Origin: Emydura subglobosa
Taxonomy: Eukaryota > Chordata > Testudines > Chelidae
Reading direction: 5' to 3'
Length of the DNA stretch: 64,000 bases
Assembly (NCBI GenBank): GCA_007922225.1
Contig: ML680098.1
Location: 1,426,001 to 1,490,000 of the forward strand
Shown here: positions 59,838 to 64,000 of the stretch, piece by piece
How positions within the stretch are numbered: position 1 is the first letter of the stretch
Layout of the letters: the number at the start of each line of letters is the position of its first letter
Made by a program: the position numbers and the translations under genes
Notes under the pieces: model-generated
What the model was told of the DNA's origin: nothing
Seen by the model: only the letters and a program-made list of their open reading frames with translations
The model's database searches: none

Positions 59838-60769
59838 CATGTTAGCACAGCACAGACTGGGAAACTATAGTGTATGTCACTTGCCCACAGACACACAGTA
59901 TGAATTTCACCCTATGCTGAGGGCCAACGCAAGGATTATGTGCTAAATCCCACTTAAACTCTCACAGGAAGGCTAATTTGGGATTTAAGTGATGGACAGG
60001 TCTCATGTTGGCCCTGTGCTCAGGAATGGATTTTAATTAATCAATGATAGTGTTGGGAACAAAATCCATGAGTTTACTATCCAGTCTTGCACTAACTACT
60101 GCACCACACTATGTTTTCTGAAATATAAAATGGGTTAGTTAAGAGCCAACAGAGCTCTTGATGCTCCATAAAACACAGATGTCAGTTCCTGCCCCAAGGA
60201 GCTTACAATAATGACCATATTTCACAATAAACCAAAAGCCTGTCCTTTTTCAAATTCAAGCCTTTATTTTATTGAATTGTTTGGCTTGCATGCAACTGAC
60301 TTAGCATCCAGTTCCTTTACTATTAGTAAAAAATATTGAATAAATAATTAGAGCACACAATTCACCTCTCACATTTAAAAGACAATTTGCATTCATGAAA
60401 AACCCAAGCAGAGAGAGAGTTTCAGGTTCTGTGTGCTCAGAACTACGCAACCAGAAGCCAATGCTAAAATCGTCCAAATATATATCTTGTAACACAAGAA
60501 ACTTTCAGCCTTGTTTTCTTCTTCCCTTTGCCCTAGGGGTACGGTTTGACCTGAAATATTCCTGTCAGAGCCCTCTTGGCTCATTTAAACTCTTCACCAA
60601 CCCAGTTAATGCCTTTGAAAAACTGTTGGACTGTACTCTAGAAATTGGCCACACCTGGAATCTTCCTCTGAGTTCTTTTGAAATTCATGGGCATATATGA
60701 GTCATTGATAATTCTGATGAAAAATATCCTGAATGCTTATGGTTCAATGTCTTAACAAATAAAACACAA

Positions 60770-63215
60770 GATGAGGTATTAGTTGGTGTAAGCTACAGAA
60801 CATCAAATCACACTAGGGAACAGGATGACTGCTTCCATATGCACCTATAATGTGTAGGGAAAAAAGGCTCCATGATCATGGATGATTCAGTTTGACTGAC
60901 ATATGTTGGAGGTTTCATACTGCTGGTACTAAAACATCCTTGGAATTCCTAAACATTATAGATGACAATCTCCTAACTCAAAAAGTGTTGCAGCTAACGT
61001 GGGAGAGTTCTTTATTAGAACTTGTCTTAAAGAGGAACTGATCACAGAACTAAAAAATAATGGTAGCTTTGGTACAAGGGATCATGACTTGGTCACATTT
61101 ATAATGTGCAAGCAGAATAAATTTCAGACCAGTAATATATATATATATGCTTGGTACTTTAACAAGGTTAATTTCACATAGCTGAAAACAATTATGAACC
61201 AAATCAGCTGGGAGGAAGAATTTAATCAGAAAAATGTGAATGATAATTGGGCATCATTTAAAAAACTGTATTTTATGCCCAAAAACCTACAATCTCATAA
61301 TCCTAGAAGAAGGCTGTACTAGTTAAAAAACCAACCTGGTTTAAAGCAGAAGTGAAAGCAACAGAACAAAGGGAAGAAAGGGGAAGCTGATGGTATGATA
61401 GTATTGAATATAAATCAGAAGTTAGAAATTGTAGAAAATTGATAAGGGAAGCCAAGGGACACAAGGAGACATCTACAGTCAGCAGAGTTAAGAAATAAGA
61501 AGGAATTTTTTAAACCTATTAGGAACAAAATTAAATGTGACAATGGTATTGGTCCAATACTAGATGGAAGTGGTGGAATTATCAATAGAAATGCAAAAAA
61601 GGCAGAAGAGTTCAATAAATATTTCTGTTCTGTATTTGGGGAAATAACTTATGATGTAGTCTCTTCATATAGTGATGATAACACTCTTAAACAGAAGCTA
61701 CTATAACACTCTTAAACAAAAGCTACTAGAGTTAGACATTTTCAAATCAGCAGATGAAATATAACATGCATCCAACAGTTTTAAAAGAGCTGGCTGCAGA
61801 GCTTGCTGGACAAAGTTAATGTTCTATAAGTCTTGGAGCACTAGGGAGGTTCCAGAAGACTGGAAGAAAGCTACTGTCGTGCAATTTTTAAAACGGGTAA
61901 ATGGAATGACTCGGGTAAATGATAGGCCTGTCAATCTGACATCGAGCCAGGCAAGATAATGGAGCGGCTGATATGGGACTCGATTAATAAAGAATTAAAG
62001 GAGGGTAATGTAATTAATGCAAATCAACATGCATTTATAGAAATCAGATCTTGTCGGACTAACTTGATTTTTTTTTAATGAGATTACACATTTGGTTGAT
62101 AAAGATGAAAGTGCTGACATAATATATTTAGACTTCTATAAGGCATTTGACTTGGTACCACACAACATTTTGATTACAAAACTATGGCACATATTAAATG
62201 GATTAAAAACTAGCTAACAGATAGGTCTCAAAATGTAACTGTAAATGGGAAATCATCATCGAGCACGTGTGTTTCCAGTGGGGTCCTGAAAGGGATTGCT
62301 TCTTGGCTCTACACTATAACATTTGTATCAGTGACCAGGTATAAAACAAAATCACCACTGATAAAGTTTGCAGATGACACAAAATTTGGGTAAATAATGA
62401 AGAAGACAATAGGAATGAAGTGATAAATAATGAAGAGAGTACGTCAGAGTGATTTGGATTACTTGATAAATTGGGCTTAAGCAAACAATATGTACTTTAA
62501 TAAGGTTAAATGTAAATGTACACACCTAGAAACAAAGAATGAAGGCCATACTTACAGGTTGGGGAACTACTCTGGCAAGCAGTGACTCTGAAAACAGATT
62601 TGAGCTCCCAGTGTGATGCTGTGGCCAAAAGGGCTAATGTGATCCTGAGATGCAAAAAAAGGGGGACTCTCGAGTAGGAGTACATAAATTATTTTATTTG
62701 GCACTCGTGCAACCATTGCTAGAATACTGTGCCCAGCTCTGGTGTCTGCAATTCAAGAAAATTCTGATAAATTTGAGAGGGTTCAGAGAAGAGCCACAAG
62801 AATGATTAAATTATTAGAAGACATACCTAATAATGAAAGAGTCAAGGAGTTAAATCAATTTAGTTTAATGAAGAGAAGGTTAAGGGATGACTTGGTTACA
62901 GTCCGTGAATAGCTACATGGGAAACAAATATTTAATGATGGGCTCTTCGAACTAGGAGAGAAAGGTATCACACAATCCAATGGCTGGAAGTTATAACTAG
63001 ACAAATTCAGACTGGAAATACAGCGTACATTTTTGACGATGAGGATAATCAACCACTGGAACAATTTACTAAGGGTCGTGGTGGATTCTCCATCACTGAC
63101 AATTTTAAATCAAGATTGGATATTTTTCTAAAAGATATGCTCTAGGAATTATTTTGCGGAAGTTCTATAGCCTGTGTTATACAGGACTAGATGATCACAA
63201 TGGTTCCTTTTGGCC
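60770..63215 (+). mobile_element. CR1/L2-type LINE, long but heavily decayed
   Basis: Endonuclease end: LVGVSYRTSNHTREQDD (about 60781), TWESSLLELVLKEELI and GTRDHDLVTFIMCKQ (about 61000-61110). The RT region has fragments such as INANQHAFIEIRSCRTNLI (about 62015) and a plausible DFYKAFD region (about 62130). The 3' part includes VQRRATRMI-like sequence (about 62770) and ends ACTAGATGATCACAATGG. Stops and frameshifts throughout; clearly older than the copy at 14716. Confidence 0.8.
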
Positions 63216-64000
63216 TTGGGAGCTATAAATCTGTATGCAAGGTGCTTCAGATATGAATACCCAGAACCAGACTCTCATGATGTTTTTCTGGGTCAGATCC
63301 AGAAAGAGCCCATTTTCCAATCGAAAGAGCATAGGAACACAGGAATTGCCATATTAAATGTTGACTATCTGAAACCTGTATTGAATTTTAGACAGTGGCC
63401 ATCACAAGATACTAAAGAAGGTTCAAGAAGGCCCATAATGGATTATTTGTGATAACCTAACTATAGGAGAAGTTTCTTCTTGATCAGAGACAATTTAGTG
63501 ATTGGTTTATGTACTGAAGCATGAAGATTTACATTTAAAAAAAAATCCTAAGTAACGTAACTGTGTGTGCTCTCATTATGCACATAAATATCCAATACTT
63601 TTATGAATCTTATGAAGCACTTGGCTCCATTAATTTCTTGCGGCATTAAGTTTCACAGTTTGAACTAATATTGCTCTCTTTGGATGTAGTCAAAAGCTCC
63701 TAAAAATGGCTTGTGAGATTTTGGCATCACTGAATTAAGTTTTTTCGACCTTAACACATATGCAACCTCAAATCCAAACGAGAACCTAATCTGGATCCAA
63801 ACACTGCCTCTTCAACCTAACTTGACTTAGTAACCTTGAGGGGATATTTCATGGTTGCTATTGGTCCTCTATTTCATAAAAGGCAAAAGAAAAAAAAACC
63901 CCAGTAAATCCCCACATGATATTTAATTTGTTTTAAAGGTTCACGGCAGAACAACCATGGAAATGCACAGTCACAGCAAGGTCTGCAAGGCAGTTGCAAA
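63216..64000. other. Right edge of window
   Basis: AT-rich intronic sequence after the LINE. No exon, repeat or RNA gene recognised. Confidence 0.5.

Larger units (their letters stand above)
55751..60769. other. 5' ZMIZ1 intron, AT-rich part
   Basis: It holds short elements at 56716-56788, 57417-57555 and 59655-59837, and SINE-like debris around 59560-59910. The rest is unrecognised. Confidence 0.5.

Overview
The window is non-coding-rich vertebrate DNA holding most of one gene, ZMIZ1 (zinc finger MIZ-type containing 1, a PIAS-like SP-RING transcriptional co-regulator), on the minus strand. The repeats suggest a non-avian sauropsid, most likely a turtle: CR1/L2-type LINEs with TTCTTATG tails, MIR-like SINEs, hAT- and Harbinger-like MITEs, and a DIRS retrotransposon. 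The lineage is my inference. The gene identity rests on near-complete agreement of 15 translated exons with the ZMIZ1 protein as I know it.

Region by region. 1-35623: fifteen consecutive coding exons, read right to left. Every intron obeys GT-AG and every phase is compatible, giving about 860 codons without a break. The first ~150 codons lie beyond the right edge, or in exons I could not find in 35624-64000. The last short exon lies beyond the left edge. In order the exons encode the Pro/Gly/Met/Gln-rich middle, the Ala/Thr tract, a Pro-rich stretch, the conserved region before the finger, the split SP-RING finger and the C-terminal acidic/Pro-rich activation region. The exon known in mammals between the YYK and RPVPV segments was not found.

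35624-64000: apparently one long 5' intron filled with repeats. It holds a CR1 3' end (36981-37294), a degraded minus-strand LINE reverse transcriptase (40300-42560), a MIR-like SINE, a ~6 kb decayed DIRS element (45524-51567) inside an older TIR element, short palindromic MITEs, and a decayed CR1/L2 LINE (60770-63215).

Most structure beyond the gene is nested transposons. Notable cases are a three-layer nest (MIR-like SINE, then a minus CR1, then a plus CR1) at 26568-28645, a Harbinger-like MITE with TAA duplications splitting a SINE at 34070-34535, a hAT-like MITE with a perfect 8-bp duplication at 11911-12084, and a DIRS internal complementary region at 45777-45857. I saw no bacterial-type system, CRISPR array, second protein gene or standard RNA gene.
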